Below, in pieces: positions 37,472 to 48,895 of a stretch of 64,000 nt of DNA. Both the position numbers and the translations under genes were made by a program. The number at the start of each line of letters is the position of its first letter. The first letter of the stretch is position 1. This stretch comes from Phascolomyces articulosus (Eukaryota; Mucoromycota; Mucoromycetes; Mucorales; Lichtheimiaceae): the NCBI GenBank assembly GCA_025677815.1, contig JAIXMP010000045.1, forward strand, positions 124,001 through 188,000, given 5' to 3'. The notes under the pieces were generated by a model, which saw nothing but the letters and a program-made list of their open reading frames with translations, made no database searches and was not told where the DNA came from.

Positions 37472-39493
37472 CCGTGGGTTCAGTCATGTATTATTGAGGG
37501 GGGGGGATGTTCGCATTCTTATAAATTTATCTTATTAGATGCAATAATCAAAGGGAGAGTGATAATCAATCATCTGATTTTTGGTCCAATGGATATCAAA
37601 TTTGTCACCAGCAGGAGGATGAAGAAAACTACAACATCATATCACCATGTCCATTGTTTGATCCATCCTTTGTAAAACGCGCCATGTTTGTGGGCAAGGC
37701 AGTACTAATTATATCAAAATTCGGCATGAAGGTTAGTCTCTTAGTTGATTGTGAAAAAGAAAAAGGGGGGGGGATATAGGATGAAGTATTATTTATGTAT
37801 TAATTATATATTATTTGATTTTTTTTATAGATTGGTGATGAATATAGAAGTTTTGATGAATGTTTACAAAGCGTTGTAGCACAACCGAAACCAGTGATTA
37901 AAACTACATCAATGACCACATTTCCAGTCTCCTCGACAACGAAATGCAATACCAAAAATAGTTATCCTGGGACAACAGCAAGGAATATATTCCTCCAGGC
38001 AGCATTCCCTTTACAGATTGCTACTACAGATTCACAACTGGATGATATTCATAGCCATCAAAATGATGGTGTAGATGAAGTACCTTTCTTGTTTGATCAA
38101 TCGTTGGTTCGATGTTTGGATAAATACATAACACAGCCTTATAAACAAACTACACATCATCTCAATCGCGCATTACGAAATAATGGCCTATTGGAGAATT
38201 GTCTTTTATCGATAGCATCCATCTATATGATGTTGGATACAAATTTAATGCATGTTTTCTGTGAATCGTTATTTATCGAGGTATATAAAAAACTTACAAA
38301 GAACAATTTTCATCATTTATGGCGACTATTTATAGTATGATCTTCTAGATCACTCATATATATTTCAAACATTCAAAAAAAATTAGATGGATATCAATCA
38401 TGGTGCTGTCACTGAGGATGCCGTTCAAAAACTATTTATGGATGCGAAGCTTACGATTGAATGGAGTTTACCCGGTACTTCTCGATGCTATCTTGAAGGA
38501 TTCGAACAATCTGATTTCTTGAGTCAGATACGGTTTGCATATCATGTAAGGCATCCTTGTTTTTTTGTTTTTTTGTTTTTCTCTTCTTTCCCTAAGGAAG
38601 AGATAACTAAAATGATACGACTATATTTTTAATAGATACCCTGGCCGATCAATAACTTTATCAAAGAATCCACATTGAAACAGTATGGTACCATTACAAC
38701 CTTTTTATTACAGTTGAAACGAGCAAAATATTTATTAGATCGAAAAATGTTATTTCAACAAAGTCAATGTAATATGCGATTATACCCAATGCGAATGAAG
38801 TTGATTTGGTTTATCAATGCCTTTTGGGGTTATGTCATGACGACGGTAAAAGAGAAGAGGATGATAATAGGGAAAAAATGTGCATATATTGGGTGAGGTA
38901 AAAAAAAAACGTGATGCTCATCTTGTTTTATATAATAGATTCTACATATCGAAACAGTACAGTTTCGAAAATCGATAGAAAAAGCCATGGATGCAGACGA
39001 GATTGTTCAGCTTCATAATGATTATGTGTCGAGAATAGTGGATCGATGTCTTTTAGGGGATAAGGCAAGTAGTATATTCACCATCTAATTCGACATTTCA
39101 GCAAAAAAAGAAAAAAAAATTAACAATTTTGAAATGATAGACACAATCCATTCATAAGGCAGTTTTGAAAATATTATCCATGGTATCTGAATTAACGATT
39201 CTTTTTGCTTCTGCCAATGAAGATGAAACGCAATATAATATTGACATTGATTCATCGATGGATGATATGGAAAAGGATTTTAATCGATCAAATGATTTTA
39301 TTGCAACCACTTTAAAGATTGTTGGTAGAAAAGGAGGATTTCCGTGGTGTAAGTTGATTTTAGATACTGTTATTTTATAGTTATATATATATATCTGTAT
39401 TAAAGTCTAATAACATCTTCTGTATTTCTTCCCACTCTATATATAATAGTTGAGACACTAGCTACATCACTTTCTCCATCTTCTCAGCCATAA
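35380..39493 (+). CDS. Gamma-tubulin complex component 5 (GCP5)
   Basis: Subunit of the gamma-tubulin ring complex that nucleates microtubules at spindle poles and other organising centres. About 14 exons give roughly 950 aa. Exon 1 starts MAPYDKLLRD at 35380. Later exons include 35522-35745, 35851-36423 and 36517 to about 36636. The GRIP1 region shows DTLSLILALSQGTQPDYLPR and SIREVLFLLRGYTSILFQK, close to human GCP5 (RETLWLLSG). The GRIP2 region shows IPWPINNFI, FLLQLKRAKYLLDRKMLF, KLIWFINAFWGYVMTTILH, IVDRCLL and the final GGFPWFETLATSLSPSSQP. GCP4 and GCP6 are alternatives, but the spacing and end match GCP5 best. A 105-nt stopless intron at 35746 and an AT/GT microsatellite intron at 37.4 kb are unusual points. 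Confidence 0.85.
37427..37471. repeat. Compound (TA)n(TG)n microsatellite
   Basis: TA repeats pass directly into TG repeats inside an intron of the GCP5 gene, followed at 37499 by a run of G residues. Confidence 0.9.
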
Positions 39494-39666
39494 AAAAAAT
39501 CCATACATATAAATAGTTTTATGATTTATATATAGTTACTTGTACATATATACAACAAATTTCAATTCCTTTACTTCTATTATCATTGTGTTTATTATTA
39601 TTATCATTAAATCTCTCCTCCACATATATACATACAAGCAGATATCCTTCCCCTCATGGCTTTATT

Positions 39667-40134
39667 TTATATCATTACCTTTGGTTCATATCTGTAAACA
39701 TTCGTATCTCGTTGTTTAAATCCAAGTTTTTGATATAATCGATTGGCAGCATCACGACCTGGCCGACTAGTCAAATCAATGGTTCTTGCATTGAAATCCT
39801 TGATACCTTGTTGAATACCTTCTTGTAATAACTGGGTGGCAATACCTTGGCGACGATAATGATCGTCCACAATCACATCTTCTATATGGACGCGAATACC
39901 TGAAGCACAAGGTGTCATTGCGACAATGAGTGCTCCAGCGATAGCATCATGGGTCATTGCAACAAGGACTCGGTTTTGCTCTGATGTCAAGGCATGACGT
40001 ACAGTCGTTTCTGTTGCAGCTGTAGACAATTGTTGAAATAATGATACAAGCTGATTGAATTGCTGGGTTGTGAGATTAGTATTCGTTACACTTTCAATAC
40101 GAATAGCTGCTGGCGTGGTAGTAGTGGTACACAT
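39667..40134 (-). CDS. GNAT-family N-acetyltransferase
   Basis: Single-exon 155-aa protein of the usual length for a single GNAT domain, which transfers acetyl from acetyl-CoA to an amine. Motif D/A is clear: HIEDVIVDDHYRRQGIATQLL, with the pyrophosphate-binding RRQGIA loop. Motif B follows as TIDLTSRPGRDAANRLYQKLGFKQRDTNVYRY. The GRDAANRLYQKLGF ending is common to GNA1-like and general GNAT enzymes. The substrate is not assignable from sequence alone; glucosamine-phosphate acetyltransferase is one option but is not proven. It converges with GCP5 (173-nt gap). Confidence 0.85.
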   Translation of the reverse strand: MCTTTTTPAAIRIESVTNTNLTTQQFNQLVSLFQQLSTAATETTVRHALTSEQNRVLVAMTHDAIAGALIVAMTPCASGIRVHIEDVIVDDHYRRQGIATQLLQEGIQQGIKDFNARTIDLTSRPGRDAANRLYQKLGFKQRDTNVYRYEPKVMI

Positions 40135-41132
40135 TATACAATTATATTCATGGAAGAATTGTAGAGAAAGAAGAGAATTTGTCGGCTACTGAAACATTGA
40201 TCAAGGTACAATAAAAGGATTTGTGAGTTTAATTACTGATAGCTACACTAAAAAGTACCATTATACACATAAATATTTATTTAAAAATGATGATCATAGT
40301 AATCAATATCTAAAAAAAAAAAACCACTACGCGTAAAATACACATTTTGCGGGACTCAATCAATCACTTTTGGGCAAGGTTGAAAGGATTGGCTCGTACT
40401 ATGTAGAAGCGAACACCCATCAGAAATTCTGCTTTGCAGTCAAAGTAAAGCATATAAATACCTTTTCCAAACAAAATTTCTGACCCAAGCACACCCAGCA
40501 TTGTTGTTTCCATTTTCTTACCCCCCACCCCGTCTCCTCTGGTGGTGCTGCGTTTCACAACCAAGTAATATGGTGTATAATATCTCCAATACATAAAAGA
40601 GTATTGATTATGATTATTTTATGTGGAATGCCATTTTCTCACAATTATAAAAATTAAAATATTTCTTCTTTTGACAGCAATACCCAGTGAGGTAAAATCG
40701 ATTGTATTAAAGGATAGTGTACGTATTGGAAATAATAATCATTATTTTATGCATACCATAATAAAGCATAGCAATTGTGTTTATGTAATAGTTATTTTCA
40801 ATTATATGCTACGTACAGCTAAACTGCTGTTTATAAATGGCTACTATCGATTTTTTTCTGTACTTCTTTTCCATATATATATTACGGACAGAATGTAGAA
40901 TAGGAAATATGGATTAGCTCATGCGCTATTGGTACATCATTTGAGAGTATATGAACTTGGATGGTATATTGAATAAAGAATATGATTCAGATCAAATATT
41001 TACAAAGAAAGGCTTTTCTAACCTTTGAACAAAACGTGACACGAATGCTGGGAGATAACTCAAATGCTGAAATGGCGATAAGTAGCTGCGCGTTCTTTGA
41101 TTTTTTTTTTTCTTTTAGTTTTCTTAAAAAAA
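40135..41132. other. Divergent intergenic region
   Basis: Lies between the GNAT start and the 2H phosphoesterase start. An ACGCGT (MCB-like) hexamer is at 40329-40334. A stretch at 40365-40600 is less AT-rich and has a 76-codon minus frame (ending NPFNLAQK), and 40623-40898 has a 91-codon plus frame. Neither has recognised similarity, so neither is called a gene. Confidence 0.4.
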
Positions 41133-42920
41133 ATGGATCAGGAGCACAAAGATCAAGATATCTACAATACCACCCTCGACATTCAAGGATCAAAACAATA
41201 TAATTTTGTCATTCCTCAAGTAGTTGACAATAGTAACGTGGAAAAATGGCCATTGATGGGAGGCAATAACCACGAGTATTATGATGGGCATGTAGATCAA
41301 ATGAACATTGGAAAAAAAAGAAAATTCGAGGAATTTGAAGACGCAGACGACGACGCAGACTCTGTTGATAGTTTTCATACCGCTCCGAATGACGACAACT
41401 CTGATACTGAAGAAGAGGAAAAGGAAGAAGAAGAGGAAAAGGAAGAAGAAGAGGAAAAGGAAGAAGAAGAGGAAGAGGACGAGGATGAGGATGCTACATT
41501 GGTATTACCAGATATTCCAGACAGCAATTCGGACGAACAATTAAAAAACTGTAAAGCCTTTCTGGCATTGGTTAAAAAATATGGCGATTCCCCTGGAAGC
41601 GTTGACATAAAAGGGCATATCGAACATGATAGACTTCCAATACCACATGAAGCAAACAATTTCTTCTGTGATTCAGGTAATGGTCGAAGAGATAGTAGTG
41701 GGTCATGATATTTTTTTCTGTTAGAATGAAAATATATCTAAAAAAAGAATGTATTTTTCTTTTTTATACAGAGCGAAGGAAGTGGGTTGTTCGATTAATC
41801 CAACAATTTTCTTCAGCAAAAGTTGATATTGAAAAGGATAGATCAACGTTTGTCATGAAATCCAATGGAACGTTTGAGCAGTTGTTCTTTGCAATCAAGG
41901 CACTAGATGCACTGGTATGTATACATTTTCTTTGAATAAAAGAATATTGTGGATAATCCAATGGCTATAGTTTTACCTCCGCTTATATCACTCTTTTTTT
42001 TTTCTTTAGCTGATTGATCATATACATTTAAACACACATTATATTATTCTCAGAGTCGATGGTCCACGACTCGAACGACAGTTAGGAGCAGTCCGAAATG
42101 TGTTATCCTCCTTTGGTATCATTGATAGAAACATCTCTAGAATGGATGAAATTCATGTCACTGTTGCAAAAATGACAATTCGGGATAAAACAGATCTTGA
42201 TCGAGTCATATCTGCCATTAAAAAGGTTGGAAAAGAATTAGATGAAGCATTAAAACAAGATTATTTTATCGGATATCTCGACAAAATTCATGCTTGTTCA
42301 AATACTTGTAAGTGGTCACAAATAATTGACTCTTTCTGTAACTACAATAGTATATCTTTTTTAAAACTCGACGTGTAAAAGATGGATATTGATGATTGGT
42401 ATTAAAATTTATTTACTTAGACTTAGCCATTGGACCAGAAAATAGAAGTACGGATGGCTTTGGGATCATTCGACGTAAGAGTTTCCTCCACCCCAATAAT
42501 ACTAGGAGAGAAGATTTGTTATTCAAAATAATTGACTCATTATTACTATTATCATATAGACGTAATTCGTAGAGCTCTTTTGAAGGAGGGGTTTATCAGT
42601 AAAGTTGGTGCGATTGGTTCATGTGTAAGTTTATTGCTATGCATTGCTTGGATTTGTTTTTTGTGGTATTTTATATCATCATCCATTCATTCTTTTGCTC
42701 GTTATTGAATATATAGTTACATATGACACTGTATCGAAACAGAGAAAAAGAGACACAATCAATTAGTTTAACAAAAGAAGCTTTCGAGAATCGATTGGAA
42801 ACTAGGGGTGTGGAATTCGATTTCGGCCCCCTTATCATCAGATCAATGGAATTATCACGGTGCATCATCACAGCATCCAAGGTCGTTAAACACCATATTG
42901 AATATACTTATACGCTCTAA
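41133..42920 (+). CDS. 2H phosphoesterase (AKAP7/LigT-like) protein
   Basis: Six exons: 41133-41676, 41772-41914, 42010-42307, 42421-42474, 42560-42624 and 42717-42920, giving 435 aa. The first 180 residues hold a KKRKFEEF basic patch and a long acidic tract with three copies of an EEEEK unit. The C-terminal half is a 2H domain with its two HxT/S motifs, IHVTVAKM and LHMTLYR, about 115 residues apart. The flanks match AKAP7-type and ASCC1-type proteins (RLERQLGAVRNVLSSFGI, GFGIIR, RRALLKEGFI). Such enzymes cut 2',5'- or cyclic phosphodiester bonds in RNA or nucleotides. The substrate here is unknown. The start ATG is the first in frame and follows a T/A-rich leader. Confidence 0.8.
41403..41480 (+). 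repeat. Tandem GAA/GAG repeat coding acidic tract
   Basis: A 15-nt purine unit (gaagaagaggaaaag type) is repeated in exon 1 of the 2H phosphoesterase gene. It encodes repeated EEEEK blocks and is likely length-variable. Confidence 0.85.
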
Positions 42921-43550
42921 ATGACTATCCTTTACGAATTTATACTTTCTAATCTACATAATGGACACACTCATGTATAAATATACCCTAAAGCTATGCG
43001 CAACACACTTGCTACAAAAAAATGTCCTTTTTTTAATTGCTGTATATAATATAACAAAAAGAATAATAATCCCCTTTTACTTTACATAGCAAAACAAACA
43101 ATTGATGGCTGTTTAATAAAAAAAATATATCTAATGGTCATACTTGCCCATTTTCCATGTATATAAAAAATAAAAAATATGACAAACATCTATTTTTTTC
43201 CAGTGGCTCAGATTGAGAAGTTAACTACTTTGTATGAAGTTGAAAGTTGTTGAAAAGATGGTTATTATATTAAATGAGAAAAGCCATCTTATAAGTGACC
43301 CATAGATTTTTTTTTAAAAAAAAAATAAACAAAGCCTTGGTTTCTGTAAAACGTGGTATATATATAATATATATCAGATACTTAAAGAGTATACACTCAA
43401 TAATAACAATAACAAATTTAGCACGATTTTTCAAATGATCTGCATTTATTTATTTTTGCAAAGTTATAAACTATAATTGACATACAAAAAAATATCACTG
43501 ATGTAATTTATTATATAAATTTCTCTACTTATTTTTTTTTAGAAATCTTA
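42921..43550. other. Intergenic between convergent genes
   Basis: Shared 3' flank of the 2H phosphoesterase gene and the membrane-protein gene. It is AT-rich with A-runs and no coding frames. Confidence 0.5.
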
Positions 43551-44807
43551 TTAAGCCTTCATTGCTACAATGTTGGTGAGCCTGTCAACTTCCTGATTAA
43601 GTCTGACATATGGAAGGGTAAGAGCCAAAGTATTACCAGCAAGGTTACGGACTTTGACAGAGAGTCGGAAAATTGCCAAACTTCTGGAAAAGTCATCTTC
43701 TTCTACAACTGTTTGTTTAAGGACTTCTTCAACTTGTTCATATGTATCTTCCAAGTCAGTATGCTGTTGAAAAAGTTTTTTAATAATTTCTCCTTTGGTA
43801 TCCAAATGCTGACGAACCGATTTGATACTATTAGCTAACACTTCAATCCAAAACTCGTCTTGTTGACTATACATTATTAATATATTATGTTTATATATTT
43901 GCTATAATAAAAAATATATTATATGGAACAACGTGATATATCAAAACAAAACAAAAAAAACCCACCTATCGTTGTTAACATGATCACCTTCTTCAATGTT
44001 AGAAGCAAAGGGTTGGATTCTTTGTTGACGCGGCGCTTCATCAGCTTCTTCAGAGTATGCAGCAGCAACACCAGATGTAACTTTGTAACCTTTATTAGAA
44101 CTAGTTTTTGAGCGCTTTGCTTTATCAGTAGTTGTGGGTTTTGCCCAAAATATACTATCATTATCATTATCATTATTATCGAACGTCGAGTAAGAAAAGT
44201 CATTATTTCCAGCGGAAGGTGAATTTTGTACGTTCTCAGTACTTGGTACATAGGATTGTAGAAAAAGATCTCTGAGTTCTTGTCGAATCGCATTACCCAT
44301 ACCAGTAATATCAACTATATAAATGTAAAAAGTGATATAAAAAAACAAGTATATGTGTATGAATACATAGTTACATAATATAATATTGATTAAAATTTCT
44401 TTTATGTACCCGATGAGTTGGTCAATTGCTGTTGGTAGTTAAAGAATCCAAGAAAGACATTGATAATAAAAGAGGAAGAGAGAAGAACAACAAATACGAT
44501 ACCAAAAACTACGTAGAAAAGAAAAGGTTTAGTATCTATATTTCAGTATTTTTATTGAATATATACAATACTTACATTCCATGATACTTATGCTACAATT
44601 TTCAAAAAGTCGTGGTACATAGGATGCTTGTTGATAAATAGCAGATGGAGGTTGTTGTTGTTGGTATCTTGAAGAAGCGTGATTATCGGTTGGTTGTGTC
44701 CCATCTGGATTTATGTAGACAGTACCTTCGAATCGAAAATATTGATTATCGTTGCTGTTGTTGTCTCCCGTTGAAGGGCTTGGACTAGGCTGACGGGAAG
44801 TTGACAT
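43551..44807 (-). CDS. Unknown single-pass membrane protein with helical C-terminus
   Basis: Four exons: 44807-44576, 44535-44410, 44314-43966 and 43866-43551, summing to 340 aa. Residues 1-75 are Ser/Gln/Pro-rich and polar (MSTSRQPSPSPSTGDNN). Residues about 82-107 are one strong transmembrane helix (FYVVFGIVFVVLLSSSFII). A loop with GMGNAIRQELRDLFLQSY follows, then a Ser/Asp-rich linker and a C-terminal helical domain (EFWIEVLANSIKSVRQHL, YEQVEEVLKQTVVEEDDFSR, LAIFRLSVKVRNLAGN, LNQEVDRLTNIVAMKA) with coiled-coil heptads. There is no N-terminal signal peptide, so the helix itself probably anchors the protein. No family is recognised, but consistent splicing and strong codon structure support a real gene. 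Confidence 0.7.
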
Positions 44808-45353
44808 AGTGGTAAAAAAAGACAAAATAAAATGTATATGTTATAAAAGTATTGTAATAGATCAGAAAGTTGAAAAATAGAAAATTGCTGGTGATGATGA
44901 AAAGATAAAGTATCAATTCGCTTTTTACAGGGATATTTATAAGAAAAGAGAGGTGTTTTGTTGTTATTGACTCATTGATGTGGTCATAAACATATTAATC
45001 AATACCAATTCATTGATAAATAAATTACTGAATGAGTCACTTTCCAATTTTAATATACATATATCTAAAAAAAATATTACTATTTTTTTGTTCTGGAGCA
45101 GCAACACTAGGCATAACAAAGAAATAAACCATGGGTTTATTGTAACATAAATGCAAATTTATATCATAACCATGTTAAATAATATTTGCTCTTAAATGAA
45201 GCAATAAGGAAAAATGGTCGTCAAATTATTATGGAATAACCTGGACGACAGCAATGAACTACGTAGCAACATTCAACATTCATAGCAAAAAAAAAAAAAG
45301 TCATTATGATGATGATGATGATGAAAAAAGCGATATTAGAATAATGTGCGTAG

Positions 45354-45393
<40 letters not shown>

Positions 45394-46249
45394 TGATGAA
45401 AAGTTGTCCTTATTATTGTATTGTTTGTCGTCATGACAACTTCCTAAATGCCATCATAGTGAACTTATTATATAATCTGTATATAAACTTGTATATAGCA
45501 GCATTTTACATGATAATATTGATTAAATATAAGCAATAATACGATGATGCATTATATTTATATAATATAATGACACATCTTCTTTCACTTTTCTCTTCCA
45601 TCGGACACACAATCAATTTGTAAAAAAAAAAGTGTATGTTCTTCGTTTATCTATAATATAAGATTTTTGGAACAAGTGGGAAAAAACCCATCGGCAATAA
45701 TACTGATTTACGTAGAAGACATAATATAAAAAATACATATATTAAAATATAAAATGATAGCTCACTTTGCTTTGATAACATAAGAAAAAAAAATATAATT
45801 TGCTTGGACTCACTCTTTTCTTTCTTTGTCAAAAATCAAAACAAAGGTTGATGTGTATACCACCAGAGTAGCTGTATATATCCGGTAAGCATAAATAATT
45901 ATAACCACATCGATACTTTTCGAATTATTTGAGTATAATTTTATTGGTTATTTATTGAGATCGAGATGTCTCAACAAGCGATAGATCATAAGGGACATAA
46001 TAAACGACCGTATTATTTATTGAACTAAGTATAATCGTACTATTTTTTAATTATGCATGATTATGATGAATTGATATTATTATTTATTTTTAAGCTCGTT
46101 TTGAAAAAAAAATAACTAAGGAAAATTCGTTTAGAAAAACAGCATGTTCGTCCTGAAAAACAAAATATTCGCTGTGAAACGAAATGAGGTCCTTACGTAT
46201 ATATGACAAAAAAAATGTTATCAGCATTTTATACATACATAATAATGTA
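44808..46249. other. Gene-free AT-rich region
   Basis: The promoter of the membrane-protein gene and beyond. It contains a TA microsatellite at 45358-45387 and a GATGAT run near 45307. No gene is seen. Confidence 0.45.
45358..45387. repeat. (TA)n microsatellite
   Basis: About fifteen TA units lie in intergenic DNA. Confidence 0.9.
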
Positions 46250-46312
46250 ATTATGATCCTGTAATATATATCCGTTATATCAAACAAATGTAATAATAAC
46301 AAACTACCATGA

Positions 46313-46872
46313 TCAACGATTAAGTGGCATGGATAAGAAAACATATTGATACTGTACTTGTAAAACTAGAATATAATCATCTTTATCTTTACTTTGATAA
46401 TCATCTTTATTATCATAATAAATCTATATCGATTCTCACAAAGTTAACCTTTCCGGAATCAAAGTTAACCTTTCTGGAATCTAATTTCACCTCAAATCGT
46501 AACCCACTCTCTCCCTCTTATTCGTATTTTTCCCTTTCACATTATCCTTATATATTCTCATAGTTATCACATTAAATCTTATGTATCCTACATAATAGTA
46601 CCCAAAACATAGCTTTATATTCTCTCTCCAACATACAAGTTAGCTTTTTTCCCCAAAGGGTTTTTTTTTCAGTTATTCTTTCTATATTTCCTATTTACAA
46701 CAAATAAAGAACCACAAGGAAGTGACCATATGCTCAAGGCGCCGGTCTGTCACCTTCCACAATAAAATCATAATAATAATTTTTCACCTATATCGATTCT
46801 CACAAGACTTCTTCTGTCTCTATCTCTCTTTGTCATTACATCTATCTTAATTCTTATTCATACCACAAAAGT
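46313..46872 (+). mobile_element. Dispersed repeat copy A, LTR-like, interrupted
   Basis: 46313-46441 and 46788-46872 together match the continuous copy B at 51505-51695. The shared sequence begins tcaacgattaagtggcatgg and ends near cataccacaa. In copy A the match is broken by 346 nt bounded on each side by the same 18-nt string, ctatatcgattctcacaa. Weaker similarity extends about 80 nt upstream (gatcctg, actaccat). Two same-strand copies 5.19 kb apart look like degenerate solo LTRs or MITE-like repeats. No gag, pol or transposase frame is seen between them. The LTR reading is inference. Confidence 0.5.
46442..46483 (+). repeat. 21-bp tandem duplication inside the interruption
   Basis: The interrupting segment starts with two near-identical units, aagttaacctttccggaatc and aaagttaacctttctggaatc, differing at one internal base. 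Confidence 0.8.
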
Positions 46873-48540
46873 AAAGAATATAATAACCGAGAATCAGATT
46901 ATCTCAAAAATAGATTCGTATGAGATGCATATATAGGATATACAGCAGTGGTGTTTTTTTAATGAATAAACAGACCCAATTGACTAAAATGGTAATCCCC
47001 TTGTCAAAGCAACATTATACGTCATTTGATCCTGTATCTCTTTATATATATAGCCAGTGTCTAACCTCATACACATCACATATATCCTCCTCTTTCAAAT
47101 CGCCAAGAAAGTCCAATAATACAATCATTATTAAGAAAATAAGTTTAAATATATACTTTATTTTTATATATGATTTGATTTTTATGCAATAAATAAAGGA
47201 AAAAAAAAGTACCTGAAACTGTTGAAGCAAATACCTACATAAGTCACCATCCAGATTCGTTCTCCTTATCCCGTCATTCTTTCTTGATCCATATTCCCAC
47301 ACCATTGGGTCGAACAACACTCCTCGAAAAAATAAATAAATAAATAAATAAAAGCCATGGTAACAGATGCCCTGTTCCATTATCATCATCATCATCCAAT
47401 CCATGTTCGATCCGTTATCCTCTTTCCTCTTTCCAATATAAATAAATATAACCGTCATACCTGTTCGGGAAAGCCATAAGAAAGGAAAATATTTGATTAG
47501 CATCATGCATCTCATTGAACACATCCCGGTTTCCAATGACAACATTTTTTTCCCACATGAGCCCCTTTCGATGATCGAAAAATTGTGTCTACGTACCATT
47601 GTTATCATCACCATTTTCATCATGATAAAGCTATTGATTGACTGTAAGTTTTCATCCAATTCATCCGGTTGACCCCTGGTATTGCCATGTTTCTCCAGAT
47701 TTACTGTAACATCTACATAAAATAATGGTCCTTACACAAACGTATTGGAATGATCATGCTTGAAGGTCGAGTGATGCACATTGTAATATGCTAGCATGAG
47801 GCCAGAATTGTTGTTGTTGTTTGTTGTTGTTTTTCGCAACTGCTGATCACTTGATAGTCTAGACCGATAAAAAAAAATGAGCCATTTTCCATGGATACTA
47901 TGAAAGCTGTTTCATTCTGTTACAAATAGAAAAAAAGGATCCCGACTTTGAAAGAAAGAAAAAGATATATAGTTATATACCCAAAAGTTGATAGCCCAAA
48001 TTGCAAGTGGATTAGGCTCCCTACGTTAATGATGACGCGTCCCAGTGTTAGTTGACAAAAGTGAAGATTGAGATGACTAAGTCTCTTTTGAATCGGTTGT
48101 CAAGTTTGGTCAAGAAAAAAAAATATATTACGCGTGTATATTTGCTATCGCAACATGATATTTGGTTTCGTAACAGGACAAGTGGAAGAGTATCAACTGA
48201 ATAGATGGCCATGACATGGATTGGGTCGAATCGAACGATTGGGAATTGAATCAAGGTTAAGTAATGACCGTGTGTATATTTATGTATGTGTGTATCAAAG
48301 AGAGTTTATATGCAAAAAGAAAGAAAAGAGTGAATGGCGTGTGTACCTATTTTGTGCCTCTAAATGATATCATGAGTGGCGGCGTTTCAATATACGAAGA
48401 CCCACAATGATTTAATCAAATAAATAATAAAAAAAAACCGTCTTTCTACTACGGCTATCGTATTGTTTTTTAATAAAAAGATGATCACATAGCAGTCATT
48501 ATCATTTATATTTATATATATAATAAAATATTATTCAGAT
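46873..48540 (-). pseudogene. Unresolved coding-like stretch, possibly decayed gene
   Basis: Between about 47.2 and 47.8 kb the minus strand has overlapping open frames with splice-like signals but no consistent model. One reading gives SSMIIPIRLYVTVNLEKHGN, then, after a skipped segment, GLMWEKNVVIGNRDVFNEMH and IFSFLMAFPNR. Another gives RIEHGLDDDDDNGTGHLLPW and a hydrophobic stretch to VGIWIKKE. A 69-codon frame at 48048-48254 (VRFDPIHVMAIYSVDTLPLV) lies upstream. One needed intron would be only about 24 nt, too short for fungi. No domain is recognised. A decayed gene within the repeat-flanked interval is the cautious reading. Confidence 0.25.
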
Positions 48541-48658
48541 GATAAATCCATTAAGAATGCAAAAGAATGATGATAAATCGCTGTTACGTAATCTTGTGTG
48601 TTTTGTTTGTGTATGTTTTTGTAACTCAATCAATAATATAATGAAGCATAGGAAAAAA

Positions 48659-48695
48659 AAAACCACCGTGAAAAACCCCCCTTCACGGTGTTTTT
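48659..48695. other. Hairpin with perfect 9-bp stem
   Basis: The arms caccgtgaa (48664-48672) and ttcacggtg (48682-48690) are perfect reverse complements around a 9-nt loop, aaacccccc. Flanking A-run and T-run bases can extend the stem by five A-T pairs after one mismatch. It is GC-richer than its surroundings. Role unknown. Confidence 0.7.
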
Positions 48696-48895
48696 TCCTT
48701 TCATACCATGCCCATATGCTTGTATATAATATACTTTTGACGTTATTAATAATAAAAGATCATGTTTCTTTGTTCTGTTCTTCCACCTTCCAATTATTAG
48801 TAACAAGTAACAAGACTAAGAAAATTACCCTGAACTATACAAATTTCATTTTTATTATCACAAATGAAAAAGAGACGATTATTTTCTTAAGGTGA

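Noticed and set aside
40364..40594. 76-codon minus-strand frame in the GNAT/2H divergent region
   Set aside because: No recognised domain, no splice partners, and its composition fits a chance frame in less AT-rich DNA.
40623..40898. 91-codon plus-strand frame with hydrophobic segments
   Set aside because: Composition (Ile/Tyr/Phe-rich) is that expected from AT-rich non-coding DNA; no conserved motif.
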